Assembly: GCF_017873605.1 (NCBI RefSeq)
Contig: NZ_JAGGKI010000016.1
Span: forward strand, 62,001 to 126,000
Source of the DNA: Paenibacillus lactis
Lineage (GTDB): Bacteria; Bacillota; Bacilli; Paenibacillales; Paenibacillaceae
Length of the DNA: 64,000 nucleotides
Direction of reading: 5' to 3'
Shown: one piece after another, positions 18,009 to 26,672 of the stretch
Numbering within the stretch: the first letter of the stretch is position 1
How the letters are laid out: the number at the start of each line of letters is the position of its first letter
The notes under the pieces: generated by a model
The model's input: only the letters and a program-made list of their open reading frames with translations
Told to the model about the DNA's origin: nothing
The model's database searches: none
Translations under genes and position numbers: made by a program

Positions 18009-18485
18009 CTAGCTAACACTTCCTACCAGCTTCGCATATTCCTCTTGGCTTAACACCCGGCGTGCGGTAACATAACGTGGCTTATAGTAAGAGTCGCTAA
18101 GCTTGCTGATTCGAACACCCTTGCTGCTTGAAGCATGTGCGAATTGCCCGTCTCCAATATAAACGCCAGCATGTGAAATTCCCTTGCCGTTCGTGTTGAA
18201 GAATACCAGATCACCGACACGCAGCTCTTCCTGGTCTACATGCACGCCTACTTGGGCTTGTCCTTGGGAAGTGCGCGGAAGGTCAAGATCAAAGTTACGG
18301 AACATATACAGAATAAATCCGGAGCAATCAAATCCGCTTGTGGTTGTTCCGCCCCACTTGTACGGTGTTCCTACTAACTGCTTCACTTGCTGCTGAAAGT
18401 TAGGCTGCTGATCGGCAAACGCTGTCACGGCACCGGAAGAAAAAATGATTGCGGATCCTAGCAAAGAAATGACCAATTTCTTCAA
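18009..18485 (-). CDS. Secreted NlpC/P60 peptidoglycan hydrolase
   Basis: Cell-wall cysteine peptidase (C40) of 158 residues that would cut peptide stems, typically the gamma-D-Glu to diamino-acid bond. It has a signal peptide (MKKLVISLLGSAIIFSSGAV..., cleavage near TAFA) and then a single minimal NlpC/P60 domain with catalytic Cys in FDCSGF, His in SHAGVYIG and the third polar site in FAHASS. No SH3 or LysM anchor is present. Expression is likely controlled by the c-di-AMP riboswitch in its leader. Confidence 0.93.
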   Translation of the reverse strand: MKKLVISLLGSAIIFSSGAVTAFADQQPNFQQQVKQLVGTPYKWGGTTTSGFDCSGFILYMFRNFDLDLPRTSQGQAQVGVHVDQEELRVGDLVFFNTNGKGISHAGVYIGDGQFAHASSSKGVRISKLSDSYYKPRYVTARRVLSQEEYAKLVGSVS

Positions 18486-18501
18486 AATATATTCTCTCCT
18501 T

Positions 18502-18612
18502 CGATGCCTACGGAGTTAGCTAAGGGTTCGGCTGAAGGTCACCTATATTCCCTCTACTACAAGAATAATTCACCCAGGACGGTTCCCCCGTTTTCTCTAG
18601 CGAAATTCGGCA
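18502..18612 (-). promoter_or_regulatory. c-di-AMP riboswitch (ydaO/yuaA class)
   Basis: Read on the minus strand, the leader shows the conserved words of this class in order: CGCTAGAGAAAACGGGGGAA, then CCGTCCTGGGTGAAT, an AGAGGGAATATAGGTGAC segment, CAGCCGAACCC, and AGCTAACTCCGTAGGC. These match the ydaO/yuaA consensus as I know it. The class usually switches genes off when c-di-AMP is high and often precedes wall hydrolases, as here. The expression platform between 18486 and 18502 is short, so control may be at translation or by an overlapping stem. Confidence 0.88.
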
Positions 18613-18642
18613 AAATTCATTAACATTTTGTAACCCTTTCTT

Positions 18643-18672
18643 AATATAGTATACAAGCTAGCAAACTGTCAA
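18643..18672 (-). promoter_or_regulatory. Sigma-A promoter for the riboswitch/NlpC transcript
   Basis: On the minus strand a consensus -35 TTGACA (18667-18672) is separated by 18 nt from TATATT (18643-18648). Transcription would start near 18635, some 20 nt before the riboswitch core. Confidence 0.7.
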
Positions 18673-18990
18673 TAATATCCGATAAATCTATCGTTTTTTA
18701 GATATCGCCGTCGAATCGAAAGAGTTTTAACAGTGTTTTTACTATATGAAAGGTCACATAGTCATGACATTTATGTTAAAATTGTTTCCGTTTTCTAAGC
18801 GCGGCGAAAAATCCTCCATGCAAGAAGCCGACACCTAGGGGGGCCGGCTTCTAGCAAATTCATCGATAGAACAAGCATTTGCTTCAGCCATTTTGCAGCT
18901 TTCAATGGCGTACCTCCTTATCATATTGAGATTGCAACGGTTATAATTCGATCACCTCCCTTCTAAACCTTAATGCATCCAACAGCAAAG
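18673..18990. other. Gene-poor region with hairpin and orphan ribosome sites
   Basis: The minus strand holds a hairpin at 18823-18852 (AGAAGCCG / CGGCTTCT) that may end the GH28 transcript. Two strong Shine-Dalgarno-like words, AAGGGAGGTG (near 18955) and AAGGAGGT (near 18913), lie on the same strand. The second could serve a TTG-started 36-codon frame (18795-18905), but that frame runs through the hairpin, so I do not call it a gene. Confidence 0.4.
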
Positions 18991-20559
18991 CTACTTGATC
19001 ACGACCTCCTCCGGTTCCACTTCAGAAGAAATCATAATCTGTCCTGCCCTATCGGCATGCAGCCCCGAGCATTCGATTTGCCCGGACCGTTCCCCGGTAA
19101 CCACAAGCAAGCGGTCATCCAGCGAGTCGCTTTCCCCCTTGACGTTCACCACCTGTACATTTCGGCTCTGGTGAAAAAGAAGCAGCGGATTTTCCTGATT
19201 GCGAAGGACCATGTCCTGAATCGTCAGGTTCTTTCCATTGCGGCATACAATGCCTTCCCGACTTGTGATGGCCGACCGCATCACCGTCACGTTCTCCACC
19301 GGCATCTCCGGCAGGCCGTTGATGAGGAGCGCAGTATGCGCGCCGCTGCAGACGATATCCTGAATAACAATATTGCGGAACACGGGGGTTTCCTCGGTAA
19401 CGGGGAGCATCGCTTCCGCTTGGTATTCGCCGGAGCCAGCTTTCCCTTCGTAATATAAATTGAAGGAGATGGCATCCCCGTCGATCTCCCGCATCCGGAT
19501 CCGTTCGATGAAGATATTTTCGACCACGCCGCCGCGTCCGCGGCAGCTTTTAAACCGGATGCCGATATCGGTGCCGATGAAGTTGCAATCGGATACGTGC
19601 ACATCCTTGATGCCCCCGGACATTTCACTGCCGACAACGATCCCGCCGTGGCCGTGATAAACGGTGCAGTTCCGGATGCTGATGCGCTCACTCGGCTTTC
19701 CCAGCAGGCGCCCGGCTTCATTTTTTCCGGACTTCAGACAGATCGCGTCATCTCCTACATCAAACGAGCTGTTTTCCACGGTCACGTATTTGCACGAATC
19801 GATGTCCAGTCCGTCCCCGTTCTGGGCATACCATGGATTGCGGACGGTAATGTTCTGAATGGTAATTTGCTCCGATGCCCAAGGATGCAGGCACCAGGCT
19901 GCGGAGTTTTGAAAGGTAGGGCCGTTGAGCAGAATCCGCTTGCAGTTTCTCAAGCTGAGCAGATTGGGTCTCAGATAGTCTCTGACAGGCTCATAATCCT
20001 GGGGATTCCGGCTGCCTGTTTGTTCGATCCGGGCCAGGTTCTCCATCCCGTCCCGGGCAGCCGGCGTTGGCCACCACAGTCCCCCGTCATCCACGACACC
20101 GCCGGTATGAATTAAACGATCCCACTGGCTTTCCGTCAGCTTCCCTTGCTTAACGGGCCTCCAGGCTTCGCCGCCTCCGTCAAAGATGCCGCTGCCAGTG
20201 AATGCGATATCCTCCAATCCTTCTCCATCGAGCGGAGACTGGCAGCGGAACATCTGCCGGCCCTCATAAGCAGACATCCGGATCGGATAAGCTTCGAATT
20301 GCTTGCTGAACATGACAAGCGCGCCGGCAGAAGCGTGAAGCTCAATCCGGCTCTGCAGGGTTAACGGACCGGTGTGCCAGATCCCCGGAGGGATGACCAC
20401 CTTCCCCCCTCCTGCCTTTGCGCAAGCTTCGATTGCTTGATGAAATGCCAGGGTATTGTCGTAAACGCCGTCTCCTACTGCGCCATAGTCAGTGATCATT
20501 ACTGTGTATTCCGGGATTACAGGCAAGTCGGGACATATTGCTTCTTCTGTTTGTTTCAT
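18991..20559 (-). CDS. GH28 polygalacturonase-like pectin hydrolase
   Basis: Parallel beta-helix glycoside hydrolase of 522 residues acting on pectin backbone or oligomers. Catalytic marks are present: NGDGLDIDSC, then VGDDAICLKSG with paired Asp, the His motif GHGGIVVGSEMSGG, and the RFKSCRGRGG segment (RxK). No signal peptide, so it likely works inside the cell on imported oligogalacturonides or rhamnogalacturonan fragments, probably as an exo-enzyme. The ATG at 20559 is chosen for the ideal GGAGG site 5 nt upstream. Divergent from an AraC regulator. Confidence 0.92.
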   Translation of the reverse strand: MKQTEEAICPDLPVIPEYTVMITDYGAVGDGVYDNTLAFHQAIEACAKAGGGKVVIPPGIWHTGPLTLQSRIELHASAGALVMFSKQFEAYPIRMSAYEGRQMFRCQSPLDGEGLEDIAFTGSGIFDGGGEAWRPVKQGKLTESQWDRLIHTGGVVDDGGLWWPTPAARDGMENLARIEQTGSRNPQDYEPVRDYLRPNLLSLRNCKRILLNGPTFQNSAAWCLHPWASEQITIQNITVRNPWYAQNGDGLDIDSCKYVTVENSSFDVGDDAICLKSGKNEAGRLLGKPSERISIRNCTVYHGHGGIVVGSEMSGGIKDVHVSDCNFIGTDIGIRFKSCRGRGGVVENIFIERIRMREIDGDAISFNLYYEGKAGSGEYQAEAMLPVTEETPVFRNIVIQDIVCSGAHTALLINGLPEMPVENVTVMRSAITSREGIVCRNGKNLTIQDMVLRNQENPLLLFHQSRNVQVVNVKGESDSLDDRLLVVTGERSGQIECSGLHADRAGQIMISSEVEPEEVVIK

Positions 20560-20617
20560 GCTTACCTCCGCTTTAGTAAGTTTCAAGTTTGCTTATTCGA
20601 TTGATACCGCATGAAGA

Positions 20618-20631
20618 TGTAAGCGCTTATA
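20618..20631. promoter_or_regulatory. cre-like site upstream of GH28
   Basis: TGTAAGCGCTTATA matches the CcpA cre consensus TGWAANCGNTNWCA at 13 of 14 positions if W covers both bases (the C near the end is T). Located between GH28 and the divergent AraC gene. Confidence 0.45.
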
Positions 20632-20800
20632 AAAAATGCTGCCGATTGCAGCCAAAGCCCTTGAAGATCGGCTGCAGCCATGATATATAAATTTCTACGA
20701 ACCCAACTAGCCGTATCCGTTGTCTCCGACCTGTTCAGGTATATCAGGCTTCACGAATGACAATAGAATCGGATCCGCGTGTGCAAAGGAGTTAGAGAGA

Positions 20801-21643
20801 ATGAATGACCGGCTGCAGCCCAAGTACCACATAGGAGAAGATGATTTCTCCATCCAATACATGTCACGAAACGGTTCCAGCAGCATGCCCCGTCCGCATG
20901 AGCATCCCTACTTCGAGCTGTATTACTTGCTTAATGGAGAGCGGGTCTACTTCATGGACGATAATGTGTTTACCGTCAAAAAAGGGGATATGATGATCGT
21001 GAACCCGCATGATCTGCATTCGACGGCAAGCTCCGATAAGCTGATCTTCGAGCGGGTGCTGATCGGCTTCTCCCGAAGCTTCATCGAAGAGGGCGATGCC
21101 GGCGTCGCCAAGCTGCTCGATCACGGGACATCCAGGCTGGTTCGCATTCCGTTGAAGCATCAGCCCGACATCGAACGGCTGCTCCTCTCGATGCTCGCAG
21201 AATGTCAATCCGGGCAGGCACATTACGGCTCGTTGGTTCGCGCGTGGATGAACGAGCTTCTCATCCGCCTGCACCGGATCGAGACCTCGCTCCAATCGCT
21301 GCCCCCAGAATATGAGCATCCGATGCACCAGAAAATTTCGGAGATTGCCCAGTATATCAAATCCAACTATCATGAAAGGCTTACGCTCGATCAGATCGCC
21401 AAGCAGTTTTACATCAGCCCTTCCTATCTCAGCAGAGTGTTCACCAAGCTGACAGGCTTTCACTTTCGCGAGTACCTGCAGGTGGTACGGATTCGTGAAG
21501 CCCAGAAGATGCTTGTGAGCAGCCGGGATTCCGTACAATTCATCTCCGAGCAAACCGGATTTGAGCATATTGCCCACTTTAATAAAACCTTTAAAAAAAT
21601 CGCAGGCACGACGCCCCTTCAATACCGTAAGCGCCATGGATAG
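20801..21643 (+). CDS. AraC-family regulator near pectinase genes
   Basis: Product of 280 residues from the ATG at 20801, which has AAGGAG 9 nt upstream. N-terminal cupin-like sensor (RPHEHPYFELYYLLNGERVY; KKGDMMIVNPHDLH) and C-terminal AraC double helix-turn-helix (LTLDQIAKQFYISPSYLSRV; FISEQTGFEHIAHFNKTFKK). Placed divergently to GH28 and convergently to GH43, it likely controls the pectin hydrolases. Confidence 0.9.
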   Translation: MNDRLQPKYHIGEDDFSIQYMSRNGSSSMPRPHEHPYFELYYLLNGERVYFMDDNVFTVKKGDMMIVNPHDLHSTASSDKLIFERVLIGFSRSFIEEGDAGVAKLLDHGTSRLVRIPLKHQPDIERLLLSMLAECQSGQAHYGSLVRAWMNELLIRLHRIETSLQSLPPEYEHPMHQKISEIAQYIKSNYHERLTLDQIAKQFYISPSYLSRVFTKLTGFHFREYLQVVRIREAQKMLVSSRDSVQFISEQTGFEHIAHFNKTFKKIAGTTPLQYRKRHG

Positions 21644-21706
21644 CCTCAGGGCCGTTCGGGTTGATCCAATGCCGGGTTCCCCGTCTAGGAGCAGCCCTTC
21701 CAGCTT

Positions 21707-23293
21707 CTATTTCTCTCCTCTTCCAACCCGGAACCAGTCGATATCCGCATACCCTCTGTGTAAGTGATCCTCTCGGCTCGCCGCAAACAATCCTACCTTA
21801 GCTCCGACCCAGTGCCCCTTTTCCGCTTCGAACTCCTTATCTCCGCACGGCACGAAAGGACCGTCAGCGCCGGCGTACTCGAAGCGGCATATAGCTCCAG
21901 GAAGAACCGTCACCCGTAGCGTTACTTTCCCTTCGCTCAATCCACCGGACCACACAATATGTTCCGCCTGGTCGTTTCCTTCGGCACGGAGGAGTTCCAT
22001 GCCGGATCCGTCCTCCTTCATCCGAACGGCTGCATAAGCAAAGGTTCGCCCGAATATGATCAGGCCCGCATATTCACCGGGCTTGAGTGCCGTTCCGTCC
22101 ACCCTCGCTTCAGCTTGAAATACTTCTGCCGGGAATTTCTGCATCAGCAAGTGAGGGGCAGCGTAGATCGTGCGGGTGGACTGGTTATCCGGCACCGGGA
22201 AGGCAAATAATCGCAAATGGCTCTCCCTCTCGAATGCGTACCAGGCCGGATTGGGATTGGCCTGCCATTGCCACTGGAGGCCAAGCTCAGCTCCTTCGAA
22301 ATCATCCGAGTCATCCGGCGCCTGAATCGCATGCTCCCCGCCGACGTTTGGCTTCGGATAACGAAGAACCGGTTCGCCGATCCCGTCCCCATTCGCATCG
22401 ATACCGATCTCCGGCCAATCATCGACCCAGCGCATCGGCTGCAGATGACTGATTCGCCCGTATGCCCCTTTGTCTTGAAAATGCATGAACCAGCATTCGC
22501 CCGAAGCGAGCTCTACCCAGCCGCCCTGATGCGGGCCGTTAATCGGGCTATCGCCTTGATGCAGTACGATTTTATCCTCGTAGGGGCCAAAGACCGCAGT
22601 CGATCGAAGCACGGTCTGCCAGCCCGTAGATACACCCCCGGCGGGAGCAAATATATAATAATAGCCATTCCGTTTATACATCTTCGGACCTTCCATCGTT
22701 GGATGGCGCTCGGTACCGTCGAAAACGATCTGACCTTCATCCAAGAGACGCATTCCGTCCGGGGACATCCGGCACATTCTTAATAGGTGCTTGATGCCGC
22801 ATCTGCTTTTGGCGAACGCGTGAACCAGGTAGGCCTGGCCGTCATCGTCCCAGAACGGACACGGGTCGATCAGGCCTTTCCCCTCTTGAACCAGATGCAG
22901 AGGCGTCCAGCTGCCTGCCGGGTCCCTTGCTGTGCTCATCATAATGCCGACATCCGGATCTCCATAGAACACCCAGTACTTGCCGTCATGGAACCGAAGG
23001 GCCGGAGCCCACACGCCGTTCCCGTGCTGAGGGACGTCATAGCCCGGCAGCTCCATCCGAGGCAGCACATGATTAATAATCCTCCAGTTAATCAGATCCT
23101 TCGAGTGCAGAATCGGCAGTCCCGGCAGATGGCCGAAGCTGGAAGCCGTCATATAGAAATCTTCCCCGACCCGGATCACATCCGGATCCGAATAATCCGC
23201 ATGAAGCACCGGGTTCACGAACGTCCCGTCCCCCTGATCCGACAGCCAAGGCTTGTTCTGTAGTGCTTGCAGTGTTGACGATGAGTGCATCAT
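21707..23293 (-). CDS. GH43 arabinofuranosidase/xylosidase-type hydrolase
   Basis: Five-bladed beta-propeller inverting glycosidase of 528 residues. The three acidic residues of the family are seen: Asp36 (YSDPDVI), Asp143 (GLIDPCPF) and Glu201 (TMEGPKMY). A C-terminal beta-sandwich (about 325-528) resembles the accessory domain of the XynB3/GH43 long forms. No signal peptide, so it is likely cytoplasmic. Substrate could be arabinosyl, xylosyl or galactosyl oligomers of pectin side chains. It starts 10 bp after GH105 ends, in one transcript. Confidence 0.9.
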   Translation of the reverse strand: MMHSSSTLQALQNKPWLSDQGDGTFVNPVLHADYSDPDVIRVGEDFYMTASSFGHLPGLPILHSKDLINWRIINHVLPRMELPGYDVPQHGNGVWAPALRFHDGKYWVFYGDPDVGIMMSTARDPAGSWTPLHLVQEGKGLIDPCPFWDDDGQAYLVHAFAKSRCGIKHLLRMCRMSPDGMRLLDEGQIVFDGTERHPTMEGPKMYKRNGYYYIFAPAGGVSTGWQTVLRSTAVFGPYEDKIVLHQGDSPINGPHQGGWVELASGECWFMHFQDKGAYGRISHLQPMRWVDDWPEIGIDANGDGIGEPVLRYPKPNVGGEHAIQAPDDSDDFEGAELGLQWQWQANPNPAWYAFERESHLRLFAFPVPDNQSTRTIYAAPHLLMQKFPAEVFQAEARVDGTALKPGEYAGLIIFGRTFAYAAVRMKEDGSGMELLRAEGNDQAEHIVWSGGLSEGKVTLRVTVLPGAICRFEYAGADGPFVPCGDKEFEAEKGHWVGAKVGLFAASREDHLHRGYADIDWFRVGRGEK

Positions 23294-23303
23294 CGCGCTC
23301 CTC

Positions 23304-24416
23304 CTATAACGAATCTAGTAACCGCTCCATTTCCAGACTGGCAAGGATGAAAGGCGCCACGCCAATCTGGGCATCGGACACCACTTGTTCACTGATGTAA
23401 TATTCATACGAGCCGTTGCGGTCATCGCTCAGCCCCGCTCCATGGCATATGGAGTGAAGATGCACGCCGGTATCATTGACCTCAACAAACCGCTGAATCA
23501 AACCGGCGTACGCCCGCTCCGCAACAGGCCTTGAAGGCTGCTCCAGGTACTGGAGCCGAACGCCCTTGGCCAAAGCGTAAATAAACATGGAGGAGCCGGA
23601 GGTTTCAAGATAATTGCCTTCCCGGAAGCCCTGGTCGAGCACTTGGAGCCACAGCCCGCTCTCTTTCTCCTGCCATCGTGCCAGCGCTCGGCTTAGGCGC
23701 TCGAATATGCCAATGATCGTACCGCGCTGCGGATGATCTACCGGGAAAAACTCCAGACTGTCCACAAGCGCCATCGCATACCAGCCCAAAGCCCGGCTCC
23801 AAAAGTGCGGGGAACGCCCGCTTTCCGGATCGGCCCATACCTGTTCCTTCGCTTCATCCCATCCGTGATACAGAAGACCCGTCTTGGGATCCCGGGTTCT
23901 GCGCTCCACCAGCAGAAGCTGATGTGCCACCTCGTCAAACAATTCGGGGCGGTTGTAGGTTTTGGCATACTGAGCCAGGAACGGCGAAGACATATAGAGC
24001 CCATCCAGCCACATCTGAAATGGATATACTTTTTTGTGCCAAAAACCGCCGTCCGTCGTCCTGGGCTGGCTGATGAGCTGGGCGGCCAGCGTATGGGAAG
24101 CCTTTTCATAACGGGAGTCTGGAAATTTGGCCCTCAGGGCAAACAAATTTTTCCCCTGGTTGATTTGGTCCAGATTGTACTCCTCAATGCGGTACCCCCG
24201 AATGCTTCCATCCTCTTGAACAAACAGATCCATATGCCGTTTCATGAAGTCGAAATAAGCTTCCTTGTTATAAACATCCCCTGTACGGGCGATCGCCATG
24301 AGCATCATCCCGGGTACATACGCCCACCGGCGGGCAATTTCCGGGTGAACTCCCTCGCCGTCCGCTTGACGGAGGATCGTATCCACCGTCCGGACGGACC
24401 ATGGGTTCCCTTCCAT
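23304..24416 (-). CDS. GH105 unsaturated rhamnogalacturonyl hydrolase
   Basis: Intracellular (alpha/alpha)6-barrel enzyme of 370 residues that removes the unsaturated galacturonic acid left by pectin lyases. Family motifs seen: PFQMWLDGLYM with Asp138, the position of the catalytic Asp of YteR; HGWDEAKEQVWAD; and FWSRALGWYAMALVD. The ATG at 24416 follows GGGGGG. First gene of the GH105-GH43 pair. Its presence shows that lyase products of rhamnogalacturonan or homogalacturonan are used. Confidence 0.92.
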   Translation of the reverse strand: MEGNPWSVRTVDTILRQADGEGVHPEIARRWAYVPGMMLMAIARTGDVYNKEAYFDFMKRHMDLFVQEDGSIRGYRIEEYNLDQINQGKNLFALRAKFPDSRYEKASHTLAAQLISQPRTTDGGFWHKKVYPFQMWLDGLYMSSPFLAQYAKTYNRPELFDEVAHQLLLVERRTRDPKTGLLYHGWDEAKEQVWADPESGRSPHFWSRALGWYAMALVDSLEFFPVDHPQRGTIIGIFERLSRALARWQEKESGLWLQVLDQGFREGNYLETSGSSMFIYALAKGVRLQYLEQPSRPVAERAYAGLIQRFVEVNDTGVHLHSICHGAGLSDDRNGSYEYYISEQVVSDAQIGVAPFILASLEMERLLDSL

Positions 24417-24719
24417 CCAAATCCCCCCTCAATCTTCTTGGAAGTATAATTTCCAGCTTCATTATAATGAAACATAAACGATAAAAATTCCGGGTTTGAT
24501 GCTGAATCCCCCGCATATTTTGCTTTTTATGCTCTCTTTCGCCGCTTTCGCTTCCTTCATGAAGCTGAAAATGCCGCTAGGATTCAAATCCGGCAAAAAA
24601 GGCAAAGAATGACCCGAATTAAACATCGGAGACCGTTTTTATAGGAGCACGCCATTCGGTAACATAGATGGAAACGAAGAAACAAGCCGCAAAAATAAGA
24701 AACAGCTGAAAGGTTGATG
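24417..24719. promoter_or_regulatory. Divergent region between GH105 and serine hydrolase
   Basis: A 14-bp palindrome TTCATTATAATGAA (24458-24471) contains a TATAAT on both strands and lies 42 bp upstream of GH105. It could be a -10 box overlapped by an operator. I see no clear -35 partner. The rest of the region shows no gene or strong hairpin. Confidence 0.35.
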
Positions 24720-26150
24720 ATGATGACTGCACTGCCTCGAGTCCGACCGGAGGAGGTCGGCATTCCTCCATCCGCCATCCTCCGCTTTATGGAGGACATG
24801 ACGGACAAAAATATGAACCTGCACAGCTTTATGCTCCTTCGGCATGGCAAAGTGGCAGCCGAAGGCTATTACTTCCCGTTCCACAAAGATTTAAGGCATC
24901 CGATATTCTCGGTCAGCAAGAGCCTGACATCGGCCGCTGTCGGCATTGCCATCGGAGAAGGGCGGATCTCCCTGGATGACAAGGTCATTCATTTTTTCCC
25001 GGATAAACAGCCGGAGAACGTACATCCGTACACAGCCAGTATGACCATCCGGCATCTCTTGAGCATGCAAACCGTCCACAGGAAATCAACCAATAAGGAG
25101 GCCCGGGATATCGTATTCGAATACCTTCATACGCCGCCGAGCCATCCCCCGGGAACCGTCTTTGCCTACGATACGACAGGTACGCATACGCTGTGCGCCA
25201 TTCTCCAACGGGTCACGGGGACTACCGTACATGACTATCTCGATGCCCGCTTGTTCCAGCCTCTCGGGATGCAGGATATCGAGTGGGAGACCTGTCCGCT
25301 CGGAATTAACCTGGGCGGCAGCGGGGCCTATTGCACCACGGAGGATCTGGCCAAATTCGGTCAGCTCTATCTGCAGGACGGGGTGTGGAATGGGACGAGG
25401 ATCCTCCCTGAGGGCTGGGTAGAGCAAAGCACGTCCAAGGTCGTTGATAATTCCAGTGCCGGAATTTTGCTGGAAGGGCGAAGCGGTTACGGGTACCAGT
25501 TCTGGCGGGCCAGGCGTCAAGCCTACTGCGCATTCGGAGCCGGAGGGCAATTCGTTCTCGTCAGCCCGCACCATGACGCCGTGTTCGTGTCGACGGCCAA
25601 CACCATGCTGAACCGGGATGAGCACCAAGGGATTCTTGACAGCGTCTGGACCCATCTGATTTCTTCCATGCAGGAGCCCTGCCCCTTCGATGTTGCCGGT
25701 TATGACCGGATGAAGCAGCGTCTGAGCGCCTTGAAGCTCCATCTGCCGAAAGGAAGCTCCTTCTCCCATGCAGCCGCACAAGTCTCGGGACACCCTTATC
25801 GCCTATCAGCTAACGAGCCGGGATGGACAGACTGCCAATTTACGTTCAGTGATCAAGCCTGCGAGCTCATCTTCATTCATGAAACCGGTCGTTCCCGTGT
25901 TGTATGCTCCATGAATGATTGGCATATCGGTCCCGATCCTTTTTTCGGCCTTCCCTCCGCTTGCTGTGCAGTATGGGCAGATTCGTCGACATGCTTGATT
26001 CACATTCAGCTGCTGGAACAGCAGCAGATGTTTATCCTTACCTGCCGCTTTGACCGCGATGGTCTAGTGCTGCAAATCAAGCCGGCCGGCGCGCTTAAAA
26101 CGAATCATCTTGATCTCGTGCTCATCGGAACGCCAATCAACAAGCCTTGA
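24720..26150 (+). CDS. Serine hydrolase, beta-lactamase/esterase (EstB) family
   Basis: Soluble class C beta-lactamase-like hydrolase of about 476 residues. The nucleophile motif SVSK (SxxK) lies near residues 64-67. The usual YxN is not obvious; FAYDTTGTH near 151 is the likely Tyr site. A C-terminal extension of about 120 residues lacks recognised motifs. The start is one of a TTG-ATG-ATG-ATG run; I choose 24720 because AAAGG lies 6 nt upstream. No signal peptide. Next to pectinases, a deacetylating esterase role is possible but not shown. Confidence 0.82.
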   Translation: MMTALPRVRPEEVGIPPSAILRFMEDMTDKNMNLHSFMLLRHGKVAAEGYYFPFHKDLRHPIFSVSKSLTSAAVGIAIGEGRISLDDKVIHFFPDKQPENVHPYTASMTIRHLLSMQTVHRKSTNKEARDIVFEYLHTPPSHPPGTVFAYDTTGTHTLCAILQRVTGTTVHDYLDARLFQPLGMQDIEWETCPLGINLGGSGAYCTTEDLAKFGQLYLQDGVWNGTRILPEGWVEQSTSKVVDNSSAGILLEGRSGYGYQFWRARRQAYCAFGAGGQFVLVSPHHDAVFVSTANTMLNRDEHQGILDSVWTHLISSMQEPCPFDVAGYDRMKQRLSALKLHLPKGSSFSHAAAQVSGHPYRLSANEPGWTDCQFTFSDQACELIFIHETGRSRVVCSMNDWHIGPDPFFGLPSACCAVWADSSTCLIHIQLLEQQQMFILTCRFDRDGLVLQIKPAGALKTNHLDLVLIGTPINKP

Positions 26151-26341
26151 ACCTTATGTTCATCACTTGCCTCTCCAGATAACTTGCATTGATTAAATTT
26201 GCATGTTAACCAGCCGCAATGAAATGCTCTTTCGATCATGAATACCGTTTATACGCGAGCGAGAGACAATGCAGTCAAGTACGTCAAAGGCACTTCCTTT
26301 TACTTGCCCGCTTTGTCTCCCGTTTGCATGATCAATGACCG

Positions 26342-26489
26342 TTATTGCTGATTCGCATAGGACTCTTTATATTCTGCGGCCATTTGATCGCCGCCGCTCT
26401 TTCTCCATCTCTCCACCTCAGCCTTCCAGCCGGCCTCGTCAATCTGCCCCATAATAAACTTGGTTTGCGCATCGGTGATGATCTGCGTA
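26342..26489 (-). pseudogene. C-terminal remnant of a LipO-type sugar-binding lipoprotein
   Basis: Minus-strand frame ending at TAA 26342-26344 reads YTQIITDAQTKFIMGQIDE, then AGWKAEVERWRKSGGDQMAA. This is the usual C-terminus of large Paenibacillus extracellular solute-binding proteins. It has no start or upstream part in the same orientation; the preceding residues of the same protein lie inverted in the next 180 bp. Confidence 0.7.
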
Positions 26490-26672
26490 TACCGAAACGA
26501 TCGATGCGGATAAGGATGCTCAGGAGGTTAAGCCTTACCGTGACACGCTGCCGCAGCGGGGCGATTTGTACAACATGGAGAAGAAGCCGAAAGGAACGGA
26601 GCTGTTTAACAAGAACAAAAAAATCGTGTTCGAGAACGAGAAATACATTGTGCCGAATCCGGCACTGACCCA
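26490..26672 (+). pseudogene. Inverted internal piece of the same solute-binding protein
   Basis: On the plus strand the frame reads ETIDADKDAQEVKPYRDTLP, then QRGDLYNMEKKPKGTELFNK and NKKIVFENEKYIVPNPA. This is the part of a LipO-type binding protein that normally comes directly before the C-terminal region found on the opposite strand at 26342-26489. Flipping this ~183 bp segment would join the two in order. Breakpoints are placed to about 10 bp. Confidence 0.65.

Noticed and set aside
18795..18905. 36-codon TTG-started frame after a good ribosome site
   Set aside because: It runs through a terminator-like hairpin and shows no recognisable protein features.
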